In this document: piece by piece, positions 1-6,965 of the stretch
Numbering within the stretch: the stretch's first letter is position 1
How the letters are laid out: each line of letters opens with the position of its first letter
Program-made: the position numbers and the translations under genes
Assembly (NCBI GenBank): GCA_013203065.1
Contig: JABMQV010000555.1
Coordinates: 1-7,549, forward strand
DNA: 7,549 nt
Direction of reading: 5' to 3'
Source: Desulfobacteraceae bacterium
GTDB lineage: Bacteria; Desulfobacterota; DSM-4660; Desulfatiglandales; Desulfatiglandaceae
The notes under the pieces: generated by a model
The model's database searches: none
Told to the model about the DNA's origin: nothing
The model's input: the letters and a program-made list of their open reading frames with translations, nothing else

Positions 1-64
1 GCGGGGGCCAGGCAAAAAAACAGAGAACATCCCATCACAATGAACTATCTGAAAGGAGATCCCG

Positions 65-1585
65 ATGAAATATATTGTATCAGAGAAATCCGCCTTAATT
101 ATTCAGGACTTACAGAACGACGTGATTATGGAGGGTGGCGCCTTCGCAGATTCAGGCGCCCCCGACCATGCCAAGAGCCAAAACATTGTCGAAAACGTCA
201 AGAGGCTCGCGGAGACGGCACGGTCCATAGGGACACCTGTCATTCACGTCCATTATATCGTTGAAAAGGACGCACCCGGATTGAAGCAAAATGCCCCTCT
301 TTTTCAGGGTGTCAAGGGGGCGGACGCCATGGTTCGCGGCACCTGGGGCGCTGCGCCGGTAGAAGGCCTTGAACCCAAAGAGGGCGATTTCGTCATTGAA
401 AAGTCGAGAATGAACGGTTTTTACAACACAAATCTCGATAACCTTCTGCGAGGGCTTGACGTTGAGACAATGCTTATCACCGGAGCCTGGACCAATATGT
501 CCATTGAACATACCGCTCGTCACGGTGCGGATGCGGGCTATGAAATCGTCGTCCTCAGTGACGGTACTTCCACCATTGATGACGAATGGCAAAATGTCGG
601 TCTGAATTATGCACTGACCAATGTCGGCACCGTGATGACGTGCAGCGAACTCGAGGTGGCTTTGAAAAAAGGTGCCGGGCCAGTGCTTGGCGGAACGCAG
701 CCCAGTTCGCCGAAGCTTTATGACCTTGTGGCCGGGCTTGAAAAGATCGGTACGGATTTCATCTTCACAGAAGGACCCGTTTGGAACAAAGAAGGGGGTT
801 TTCTGCTATTCAGTGACATGCCGGGTGACACAAGACGTCGTTGGAGTGAGAAGGAAGGCGTGCAGGAAATCATGAAACCAAGCAACAAGTGCAACGGCTT
901 GATTTACGATGCCGAAGGAAACCTGATTGTCTGCGAACATGTCACCAGCTCGCTTGTTCGAGAACGCCCGGATGGGACACGCGAGACCATCGCCTCCCAT
1001 TACCAGGGCAAGGAACTGAACTCACCAAACGATGTGATCGTCAAAAGCGACGGCTCCATCTATTTTAGTGACCCCACTTACGGGCGTGTACCGGTCTTTG
1101 GGATCGAGCGTGAACAGGATCTGGACTTCCAGGGGGTTTACAGGGTCCCACCGGACGGCGGTGATCTCCAGCTTCTCGCCGACGACTTTGACCAGCCAAA
1201 TGGTCTTTGCTTTTCGCCTGACGAATCACTGCTTTACGTCAACGACTCGACCCATGCCCACATACGCGTCTTTGATGTGCAGCCAGACGGGACGCTCACC
1301 AACGACCGCCCCTTCTTCGAAAACATCGGACGCGGCGATCTGGCGGAAGGGCTGGCTGACGGGATGAAAGGCGATGAGCTTGGCAACATCTATGTCACGG
1401 GTCCGGGTGGCATCTGGGTGATCAGCCCGGAGGCTCAATTCCTGGGCATTATCAGGACTCCCGAGAATGTGGGCAACATGAACTGGGGTGGGGACGATTG
1501 GAAAACCCTCTATGTGACCGCATCAACATCGCTTTATCGGATCCAGTTGAAGGTGGCAGGCAACCGGTGCAGTTACATGAGGTAA
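65..1585 (+). CDS. Isochorismatase-like hydrolase fused to SMP-30/gluconolactonase beta-propeller
   Basis: This 506-residue protein has two domains in one continuous frame. Residues about 1-205 match the isochorismatase/cysteine hydrolase fold: QDLQND gives the usual acid (D15), the IEKSRMNGFY segment gives the lysine (K113), and TNMSIEHTARHGAD (143-156) is the nucleophile loop. Family cysteine hydrolases have Cys where this loop has Ser146, so normal amidase chemistry is in doubt. Residues about 215-497 match SMP-30/gluconolactonases, which are metal-dependent lactonases. Candidate metal and substrate residues are E236 (TEGPVW), N322 (NSPNDVIV), N379 (QPNGLCFSP) and D432 (ADGMKGD). There is no signal peptide or membrane segment, so it is probably cytoplasmic. 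The start is chosen because AGGAG lies 6 nt upstream; an ATG at 40 opens another frame and is rejected. The 147-nt gap to the esterase leaves co-transcription open. Domain families are well supported; the substrate is unknown. Confidence 0.9.
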   Translation: MKYIVSEKSALIIQDLQNDVIMEGGAFADSGAPDHAKSQNIVENVKRLAETARSIGTPVIHVHYIVEKDAPGLKQNAPLFQGVKGADAMVRGTWGAAPVEGLEPKEGDFVIEKSRMNGFYNTNLDNLLRGLDVETMLITGAWTNMSIEHTARHGADAGYEIVVLSDGTSTIDDEWQNVGLNYALTNVGTVMTCSELEVALKKGAGPVLGGTQPSSPKLYDLVAGLEKIGTDFIFTEGPVWNKEGGFLLFSDMPGDTRRRWSEKEGVQEIMKPSNKCNGLIYDAEGNLIVCEHVTSSLVRERPDGTRETIASHYQGKELNSPNDVIVKSDGSIYFSDPTYGRVPVFGIEREQDLDFQGVYRVPPDGGDLQLLADDFDQPNGLCFSPDESLLYVNDSTHAHIRVFDVQPDGTLTNDRPFFENIGRGDLAEGLADGMKGDELGNIYVTGPGGIWVISPEAQFLGIIRTPENVGNMNWGGDDWKTLYVTASTSLYRIQLKVAGNRCSYMR

Positions 1586-1718
1586 AATCTTCCGACCGGA
1601 TACCTTTAGAAAAAAGGCCCGTACACGAAATCATAGGACGCTGAAACCGGCACAACATTTGCCTGTCTCTGTGGTCTCAAGGGCAGGGTAGGGGCGGTGT
1701 CGTTTGCCCGGAACAAGA

Positions 1719-1725
1719 GGGGAGG
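1719..1725 (+). promoter_or_regulatory. Ribosome binding site deciding the esterase start
   Basis: GGGGAGG stands 7 nt before the ATG at 1733. It lies inside the in-frame extension from the GTG at 1697, which has no comparable site, so it argues for the shorter protein. Confidence 0.7.
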
Positions 1726-1732
1726 GTTTTTT

Positions 1733-2737
1733 ATGCGGGACTCCATTGAACTCGACTCACAGACTGCGAGAGTCCTGGCGGACCTGGACGGCCCGGGGGT
1801 GCCCCAGGTGGCGGATATGTCGCCGCCGGAGGCGCGCAAGTGGATCGATGATTTTGTCCGGAAATGGGACCTTGACCCAAAACCTGAAATCGGAGCCGTC
1901 GAGGATTTTGATGTGCCAGGTCCGACAGGCGGACCGGATGACCGAATCCCGGTCCGTCTGTACCGACCTGTAGCGGTGAAAGGCGCTCTGCCCGTCATGG
2001 TCTTTTTTCATGCCGGGGGATACGTGTTTGGCAGCATCGAAACTCATGAATCATTTTGCCGGCTCATGACCCGAGAGACGGAATGCTTGGTGCTATCGGT
2101 TGGGTACCGGCTGGCGCCCGAGTACAAGTTTCCCGCCGCGCATGAGGACGTTTACGCCGCTACGCTCTGGGCGTCCGAGCACGCAGCCGAGATGGGCGCG
2201 GATCCGCACCGGCTGGCGGTCGCCGGTGATTCCTCCGGCGGCACGCTCGCCATAGGCGTCAGCCAGCTGGCGCGCGAACGGGGCGGTCCAAATATCTGTC
2301 ACCAAATGTTGTGGTATCCAGGGACCGGTGGCCCTCCCGATTCCCCATCCATGCGAGAACTTTCGGAAGGGTACTTTCTGACCGCTGCGTTGATGAAGTG
2401 GTCCATGGGCCATTATCTGAACGATCTGTCGGAGATGAACAATCCGCTCGTCCAACCCTTTCGGCAGGAAGATGTCAGCGGTCTGCCGCCAACCTATCTC
2501 ATGACGGCCGGGTTTGATCCCAGGCGGGATGACAACAGGGACTATGCCGACAGGCTGGCGGCAAACGGAGTGCCCACCACCTTCCGCTGTATTGATGAGA
2601 CGATCCACGGGTTCATGTTTATGTTGGGCGGCATTGATTTGGCAGTGGACGCGGCAAAGGAATCCGCTGCCTATCTCAGACAGGGTTACACCCTTCAAAA
2701 CGGAACCCCCATTCCCCTGTCCAAGTGCCAATTTTGA
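1733..2737 (+). CDS. Alpha/beta hydrolase, hormone-sensitive lipase (family IV) type esterase
   Basis: This 334-residue protein is a probable carboxylesterase or lactonase of the hormone-sensitive-lipase group. The oxyanion-hole motif is HAGGYVFGS (from H93), a variant of the usual HGGG. The nucleophile elbow is GDSSGG with Ser167. The acid is Asp262 in AGFDPRRDD, equivalent to the family's DPLRD(E), and the base is His292 in IHGFMFM. The triad is therefore complete. The first 60 or so residues would form the cap region. No signal peptide is visible, as is usual for this group. The ATG at 1733 is preferred over an in-frame GTG at 1697 because GGGGAGG lies 7 nt before the ATG and the extra 12 residues look non-conserved. 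Similar proteins act on short-chain acyl esters; the natural substrate cannot be read from the sequence. The neighbouring lactonase-type genes suggest a shared catabolic role. Confidence 0.92.
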   Translation: MRDSIELDSQTARVLADLDGPGVPQVADMSPPEARKWIDDFVRKWDLDPKPEIGAVEDFDVPGPTGGPDDRIPVRLYRPVAVKGALPVMVFFHAGGYVFGSIETHESFCRLMTRETECLVLSVGYRLAPEYKFPAAHEDVYAATLWASEHAAEMGADPHRLAVAGDSSGGTLAIGVSQLARERGGPNICHQMLWYPGTGGPPDSPSMRELSEGYFLTAALMKWSMGHYLNDLSEMNNPLVQPFRQEDVSGLPPTYLMTAGFDPRRDDNRDYADRLAANGVPTTFRCIDETIHGFMFMLGGIDLAVDAAKESAAYLRQGYTLQNGTPIPLSKCQF

Positions 2738-3007
2738 AAAAAGGTAAATTCATGCGAATGTCCCGATAATGAAAACGTTGTATTTCCGACGTGTTAAATT
2801 TAATTCATTTCATCATTTGACCTGCCCGCAATGCGCATGCACCGATTAAGAGTAGTGGTTCAACAGTGGTGCCAATGCCGCGGTCAGAATCGTATACCCA
2901 ATGTTCTGCACGGCAGGCGGGTATTCGGATTTGTTTCGGATTTCGATATTCGTATTTGGCCTGAACTGGCTTATCGTTCAAGCACTAATTAGAGGAGGCA
3001 ATAGATT
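2738..3007. other. 270-nt intergenic region before the lactonase operon
   Basis: No credible coding frame or RNA gene is visible. The first part (about 2740-2820) is clearly richer in A and T than the flanking genes and includes the palindrome TTAAATTTAA at 2794-2803. The distal part holds three related decamers (see separate entry), and AGGAGG at 2993-2998 serves the gene starting at 3008. The length and AT-rich character make this the most likely place for the promoter of the four-gene run 3008-6829. I found no pair of -35/-10 hexamers good enough to call, and no hairpin followed by a T-run that would end transcription from the esterase gene. Confidence 0.5.
2923..2957. repeat. Three related decamers, WTTCGKATTT
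   Basis: ATTCGGATTT (2923-2932), TTTCGGATTT (2934-2943) and ATTCGTATTT (2948-2957) lie 11 and 14 nt apart, start to start. They end 50 nt before the lactonase start codon. Near-helical spacing could reflect binding of a regulator, but AT-rich spacers produce such patterns by chance, so function is only a suggestion. Confidence 0.35.
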
Positions 3008-4150
3008 ATGACCGAAGAGATAGACTACAAGGAAATCAAAGTGGTAGGTGACGGGCGCGGCACCATGCAGGGCGACTATCTGCTCAACAAGGATCGCCGC
3101 ATGGACCGCATTCGGTGGCTGCTTGAATGTTTCCCGGAATGGGGCACCTTTCTCAACCGGCAGATAGAGGAGACAAAGGTAGAGCCGGGCACCTACGCCG
3201 TGTGGTGGACGGGTGGGATGGGATTTGTCTTTAAATCGCCCGGGGGTGCAGTTTTTCTGGTGGACAATTATGCGGGGCCTTCTCACTACACCGAGTACGA
3301 ATATTGCGGTGTGTGCCGCACCAGCGGTTCACCAACCATTGACTGGATGCGGTTGAATCCCCAGGTCATTGACCCATGGGGTTTCGAAACGCTTGACGCC
3401 GTATTCTGCAGTCACCAGCACGCCGACCATACCGACATCTATACTCTTAAAGCCGCTACCCAAATCAGCGACTGCCCGTTTATCGGTCCGCTCTCCGCGG
3501 TGGAACGTATGCGAAACTTTCAGGTGCCGGAGGACCGCATCGACCTGGTGAGACCCGGCGACACCATCAAGATTAAAGACGTGGAAATCGAGATGTTGCC
3601 CAACTATGACCGAATTGCCACCATAACCGGCGGCCCCGGCGTTGAGGTTACCCCCGGCGTTCGCCGGCCGTTTGAGGATGTGGCTGTGACCTTTCTTTTT
3701 AAGGTGGACGGAGTGAATTTCTGCCACCTGGGCGACACGCTTTATCACAATGCCTACCGTACTTTTAAAGATAAGTGGGACATCGACGTCATCACCTTCA
3801 ACATCGGTAAGAATGCGCCCGGCGCGACCGACAAAATGACGCCATACGACGCGGTGCGGTTGGGCGAGACAATGGGGGTCAAGGTGCTTTTTCCCATGCA
3901 CTGGGACAATTGGGGCAACACCCAGGTTGACCCCGAGGAAGTACGCTGGGTAGCGGATCGGTATACGCCGGATGTTAAGGTCGTCATCCCGCAGTGGGGC
4001 ATCAAGTGGGCCTACCCCACCGACCAGGACGTGAAACGCCTGAAATATCCTGATTGGCGGGAACGCTACCGCCCCGACTATTCCTGGGAGTATGGTGAGC
4101 CCGCCCGCAAGGCAGCTGAGGAACGCGGTGAAATATATCCCTATGGATAG
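3008..4150 (+). CDS. UlaG-like metallo-beta-lactamase-fold lactonase
   Basis: The 380-residue protein resembles L-ascorbate-6-phosphate lactonase (UlaG) along its length: FPEWGTFLNRQIE near the N terminus, PGTYAVWW, the HQHADH metal site (H136, H138, D140, H141), CPFIGP, VRPGDTIKIKDVEIEML, LGDTLYHN (D243) and FPMHWDNWGN (H298). The metal-binding set therefore looks intact. UlaG hydrolyses a phosphorylated lactone with a divalent metal in the cytoplasm. This protein is somewhat longer than E. coli UlaG (about 354 residues), mainly through a charged C-terminal tail after about residue 345. The start follows AGGAGG with a 9-nt spacer. It is the first gene of a tight run; the phosphatase starts 13 nt after its stop. 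The ascorbate PTS, decarboxylase and epimerase genes are absent, so I leave the symbol empty: family is secure, substrate is not. Confidence 0.9.
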   Translation: MTEEIDYKEIKVVGDGRGTMQGDYLLNKDRRMDRIRWLLECFPEWGTFLNRQIEETKVEPGTYAVWWTGGMGFVFKSPGGAVFLVDNYAGPSHYTEYEYCGVCRTSGSPTIDWMRLNPQVIDPWGFETLDAVFCSHQHADHTDIYTLKAATQISDCPFIGPLSAVERMRNFQVPEDRIDLVRPGDTIKIKDVEIEMLPNYDRIATITGGPGVEVTPGVRRPFEDVAVTFLFKVDGVNFCHLGDTLYHNAYRTFKDKWDIDVITFNIGKNAPGATDKMTPYDAVRLGETMGVKVLFPMHWDNWGNTQVDPEEVRWVADRYTPDVKVVIPQWGIKWAYPTDQDVKRLKYPDWRERYRPDYSWEYGEPARKAAEERGEIYPYG

Positions 4151-4163
4151 GGCAAGAGAAGGC

Positions 4164-4781
4164 ATGACAGGGGCTTCAGGAGATAGCGACAAGACGGCGT
4201 CTTCCGTATGCCTCACCGCCATCCTTATCCGTCACGGTCAGACGGAAGGAAATGTCAGCGGGATTGTGCAGGGGCAGTCAGACTCTCCTTTGACGGGTGA
4301 AGGGATCTCCTCCACCCGAAAGAAGGCCGGAAAGCTCAAGGATCTTACATTTCACGCGGTTTTCTGCAGTGACCTTCCGCGGACGGTCCATACCCTGGAG
4401 ATTCTGGGAGATTCACTCCTGACATTACCGGACCCCGCCTTCCGGCGTGACATCCGGGAGATCGACTTTGGAGACCTCACCGGGCTAAAAAGAACGGAGA
4501 TTATGCCAAGGGTTTTGAAACACAAGGCGAATCCCGACCTGAATTATCCCAACGGCGAATCAGGGGCCCAATTCAACAACCGGGTGAGAAATTTCTTCCT
4601 GGAACTGCTTGAGACTCATTTCGGGAAACAGGTACTTGTCATTTCACACTACGGAGTCCTGGAGACCGCAGTGCGCCAATTTGCGGGAACCCTGCCCCAT
4701 GAGAAGGTCATTATTGGTAGAGACGACATATGGGAAATGACATTCCAAAGGGACTTATCTGCCGTGAAAAGGGTTTTCTAG
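4164..4781 (+). CDS. Histidine phosphatase family protein (phosphoglycerate mutase-like)
   Basis: This protein of about 205 residues belongs to the histidine phosphatase superfamily, which transfers phosphate through a phospho-histidine. The RHG motif (IRHGQTEGN; R23, H24) carries the nucleophile. SDLPRT supplies Arg73, REIDFGDLTG supplies the general acid Glu99, and ISHYGVL supplies the second His162, so the active site is complete. The REIDFGDLTG pattern resembles CobC/PhoE-type phosphatases more than glycolytic mutases, but no cobalamin genes are nearby. The ATG at 4164 is chosen because a weak AAGAG/AGAAGG site precedes it. An ATG at 4143, overlapping the previous stop, would add 7 residues; one at 4092 would overlap the upstream gene by 59 nt and is unlikely. 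Its place after a UlaG-like gene suggests a sugar or sugar-acid phosphate substrate (inference). Confidence 0.85.
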   Translation: MTGASGDSDKTASSVCLTAILIRHGQTEGNVSGIVQGQSDSPLTGEGISSTRKKAGKLKDLTFHAVFCSDLPRTVHTLEILGDSLLTLPDPAFRRDIREIDFGDLTGLKRTEIMPRVLKHKANPDLNYPNGESGAQFNNRVRNFFLELLETHFGKQVLVISHYGVLETAVRQFAGTLPHEKVIIGRDDIWEMTFQRDLSAVKRVF

Positions 4782-4788
4782 GGAGGAG
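4781..4788 (+). promoter_or_regulatory. Ribosome binding site deciding the zinc dehydrogenase start
   Basis: GGGAGGAG begins on the last base of the phosphatase stop codon and lies 7 nt before the ATG at 4796. It selects this start over an in-frame ATG at 4730 that would sit inside the phosphatase gene, and suggests translational coupling. Confidence 0.75.
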
Positions 4789-4795
4789 AAAGACT

Positions 4796-5872
4796 ATGGA
4801 CATACCGAAAACGATGAAGGCCGCTGTTTTGATGGGCCCAAATCAAGTGGAGATCAAAGAAATGGAAACGCCCTCCCCGGGTCCGCAGGATGTCTTGATA
4901 AAAGTGGAAGCCTGTGCTGTCTGCGGAAGTGACGTGAGTCTTATAAAAAAACCCTGGGATGGACAGCCTCCATACGGCTCCTTTATCATCGGTCATGAGT
5001 ATGCCGGTACGGTGGCGGCCCTTGGCGAAACCGTGGACGAGTTTAAACTGGGGGACCGGGTGGCCGTGGAGGCAAGCTTTGGTTGTGCGCGGTGCAGGAA
5101 CTGCAGGCTTGGGAACTATACGGCATGTCTGAATTACGGAAATCTCAAGAGAGGACATCGCGCCAACGGATTCACGACAAATGGCGGATTTGCACCATAT
5201 GCGGCGAACCAGATAAATACCGTACACAAGATTCCCGATTCCATTGAATTTGATGAGGCATCTTTGGTTGCAAATCTGGGGTGCGTCCTTTACGGCTTTC
5301 AGACCATTGGCGGTTATGTGGTTGGAGATGATGTGGTGGTTGTCGGGCCCGGACCCCTGGGGATTATCTCGGCGGGTGTGGCCAAGGCGCTTTGTGCGGG
5401 AAGGGTGTTTCTCGTGGGGACAAGGGACAGCCGTCTTGAAGTGGGCAAGACAATGGGCGCTGACCGCCTTATCAACATAAACAGGGAGGACCCCGTGGAA
5501 GTGGTGAGGGAAGAGACCGGTGGCAAGGGGGCCGACCTGGTGGTGGAATCATCGGGTGCTGGCCAGGGACCTCAAACGGCCCTTGAAATAGCCAAGCGGA
5601 TGGGAAAAATATTGCTCCTGGGATTTCCCGATGAGCCGGTCTCAGCCAATTTCTCCATCATGGGGCAGCGGAACATACACATTTACTCGGTGCGGGGAGA
5701 AGGCTGGGCCAACTGCGCAAGGGGTGTGTCTCTCCTTGAACAGGAAAGGATCTCTCTTAGGCCTCTGGTGACCCATTCATTTCCCCTCGCACAGGTGGTG
5801 AAAGCCTTCGAGACCTTCACCCAGAGGATCGGGGGAGCCATAAAGGTCATTGTTCACCCGAACCAGAGTTAG
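4796..5872 (+). CDS. Zinc-dependent medium-chain alcohol/polyol dehydrogenase
   Basis: This 358-residue protein is a medium-chain dehydrogenase/reductase of the threonine/sorbitol dehydrogenase type, oxidising a secondary alcohol to a ketone or the reverse. Catalytic-zinc ligands are Cys43 (CAVCGSD) and His67-Glu68 (IIGHEYAG); Cys163 (NLGCVLYG) could be a further ligand. The structural zinc lobe is complete: Cys97, Cys100, Cys103 and Cys111. The Rossmann motif GPGPLG (184-189) follows strand VVVV. At the end of the second strand, where NAD enzymes carry Asp, this protein has Gly-Thr-Arg (208-210), close to the Gly-Ser-Arg of NADP-dependent Thermoanaerobacter brockii alcohol dehydrogenase. NADP(H) use is therefore plausible. 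Length is normal for the family. It starts 14 nt after the phosphatase stop, in the same operon. Substrate unknown; a sugar alcohol or sugar acid fits the neighbours. Confidence 0.92.
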   Translation: MDIPKTMKAAVLMGPNQVEIKEMETPSPGPQDVLIKVEACAVCGSDVSLIKKPWDGQPPYGSFIIGHEYAGTVAALGETVDEFKLGDRVAVEASFGCARCRNCRLGNYTACLNYGNLKRGHRANGFTTNGGFAPYAANQINTVHKIPDSIEFDEASLVANLGCVLYGFQTIGGYVVGDDVVVVGPGPLGIISAGVAKALCAGRVFLVGTRDSRLEVGKTMGADRLININREDPVEVVREETGGKGADLVVESSGAGQGPQTALEIAKRMGKILLLGFPDEPVSANFSIMGQRNIHIYSVRGEGWANCARGVSLLEQERISLRPLVTHSFPLAQVVKAFETFTQRIGGAIKVIVHPNQS

Positions 5873-5930
5873 AAAGAGGGGCTTTTAACAAATAGATATA
5901 AATATGAATGGTCGCATGCGGCGCTGAGAC

Positions 5931-5936
5931 AGGAGA
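5931..5936 (+). promoter_or_regulatory. Ribosome binding site before the hydroxyacid dehydrogenase
   Basis: AGGAGA lies 5 nt before the ATG at 5942 but only 2 nt before the adjacent in-frame GTG at 5939. Spacing favours the ATG; the difference is one residue. Confidence 0.65.
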
Positions 5937-5941
5937 AAGTG

Positions 5942-6829
5942 ATGGTCAAGAAAGAGAAAATAGGATGGATCGGTCTGGGGAAAATGGGAAACCCCATGGC
6001 AAGGAACCTTATCAAGGCTGGTTATGGTTTGACAGTCTATGACATCGTACCCCATGCCGGAGAGGCTCTGGCTGAGCACGGGGCAACCGTTGTGGGGTCT
6101 GCCGTTGAGGTGGCGTCTGCCGGGGATGTGGTAGTATCTATCATACCGGATGACCACGCCCTGAAAGAAGTGGCCTTGGGCCCTACGGGTGTCTTTAAAG
6201 GCGCCAAGACCGGCACCACCTATATTGACATGAGCACGACATCCCCGGAGGCGTCGCATCGGGTGGCTAAAGAGGCAGAAGGGAAGGGGATCACCTATCT
6301 CCGGGCGCCGGTCTCCGGGAGCACTGAATTTGCAGAGAGCGGTTCATTGACGATCTTGTGTTCCGGTCCAAAGGCCGGTTACGAGCAGTGCCAGGGTATC
6401 TTTGACGTACTGGGGCAAAAGCATTTTCACGTGGGAGAAGGAGAGGAGGCCCGCTACCTCAAACTCCTCATCAATATGATGGTGGGGATTACGTCAGCCA
6501 TGACAGCCGAGGCCCTTGTTTTTGGGAAAAAGGGTGGATTGGGATGGGATCAAATGGTTGACATGATCAACAGCAGTGTGGTGGGATCGCCTCTTATCGG
6601 ATTTAAGACCCAGTTGCTCAAGGAGCGAAAATTTCCCCCAGCCTTTACCGCAATACAGATGGCAAAGGACTTTGACCTTGCCCTGGATACGGGAAAGGCA
6701 CTGGACATTCCTATGCCCCTGACGGCCCTGACCCGCCAGCTTTATGGATCTATGAAGGCCAGAGGCAAGGGTGAGTTGGACTATTTCGGGCTGGCGTCCC
6801 TCATGGAGGAGATGGCAGGTATCACGTGA
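5942..6829 (+). CDS. NAD(P)-dependent beta-hydroxyacid dehydrogenase (HIBADH/GarR family)
   Basis: The 295-residue product has the full layout of 3-hydroxyisobutyrate dehydrogenase and tartronate semialdehyde reductase relatives. The N-terminal Rossmann domain carries GLGKMGNPMARNL (11-23) and DMSTTSP (96-102). The substrate-binding motif is APVSGS (122-127). The catalytic lysine is Lys174 in RYLKLLINMM with Asn178 nearby, and KDFDLAL near 242 belongs to the C-terminal helical domain. Asp34 in VYDI, after the second strand, points to NAD(H) rather than NADP(H), which usually goes with Asn-Arg there. The reaction is reversible oxidation of a beta-hydroxyacid to its semialdehyde or keto acid. 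It follows the zinc dehydrogenase by 69 nt and probably ends the operon. Which hydroxyacid is used (3-hydroxyisobutyrate, glycerate, 4-hydroxybutyrate, a sulfonate relative) cannot be settled from the sequence. Confidence 0.92.
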   Translation: MVKKEKIGWIGLGKMGNPMARNLIKAGYGLTVYDIVPHAGEALAEHGATVVGSAVEVASAGDVVVSIIPDDHALKEVALGPTGVFKGAKTGTTYIDMSTTSPEASHRVAKEAEGKGITYLRAPVSGSTEFAESGSLTILCSGPKAGYEQCQGIFDVLGQKHFHVGEGEEARYLKLLINMMVGITSAMTAEALVFGKKGGLGWDQMVDMINSSVVGSPLIGFKTQLLKERKFPPAFTAIQMAKDFDLALDTGKALDIPMPLTALTRQLYGSMKARGKGELDYFGLASLMEEMAGIT

Positions 6830-6875
6830 TGTTCCCCAACTGCAACTGGGATCATTGTCCAATAATGGCTGTTTC

Positions 6876-6910
6876 TTTTTGCTTTGCGCCCTCTCAGCGC
6901 AAAGCAAAAA
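6876..6910. repeat. Perfect 14-bp inverted repeat with 7-nt loop
   Basis: The arm TTTTTGCTTTGCGC (6876-6889) is the exact reverse complement of GCGCAAAGCAAAAA (6897-6910), with loop CCTCTCA. On both strands the T-rich arm comes first and the A-rich arm last, the reverse of an intrinsic terminator. It could be a processing or mRNA-protecting hairpin, or part of an interspersed repeat. Confidence 0.75.
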
Positions 6911-6932
6911 ATAGATCAGGCTCTGCGTACTC

Positions 6933-6965
6933 CCTCCGGGGCGTAGGCCCGCTACGGGCCGGAGG
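6933..6965. repeat. GC-rich imperfect hairpin
   Basis: CCTCCGGGGCGTAG (6933-6946) pairs with CTACGGGCCGGAGG (6952-6965) around a 5-nt loop, GCCCG. Twelve of 14 positions are complementary; the two mismatches are adjacent in the middle, making an internal loop. It lies 22 nt from the other hairpin, so the two may be parts of one repeat element. Confidence 0.7.

Noticed and set aside
2093..2731. Minus-strand open frame opposite the esterase gene
   Set aside because: The + strand carries the full catalytic triad and oxyanion motif of an esterase; the antisense translation has no recognisable features.
2957..2970. Sigma-54 type promoter (TGGC ... GGC) before the lactonase gene
   Set aside because: The GG and GC elements are 9 nt apart rather than the required 10, and the -12 element does not match TTGC.
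3008..4150. Naming the metallo-hydrolase ulaG
   Set aside because: The similarity is to the family, but the ascorbate uptake and degradation genes are absent and the tail differs, so identical substrate use is not supported.
4092..4163. Upstream starts for the phosphatase at 4092 and 4143
   Set aside because: The first lies 59 nt inside the upstream gene; neither has a convincing Shine-Dalgarno, and the added residues precede the conserved fold. The 4143 start remains possible.
3329..4222. Long open frame on the minus strand opposite the UlaG-like gene
   Set aside because: It overlaps a gene with complete, family-wide motifs, its translation shows no known motif, and it has no ribosome binding site that I can see. 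It is most simply a shadow of the codon bias of the real gene.
6876..6910. Intrinsic (rho-independent) terminator
   Set aside because: The T-run precedes the stem and an A-run follows it on both strands, the opposite of the required order.
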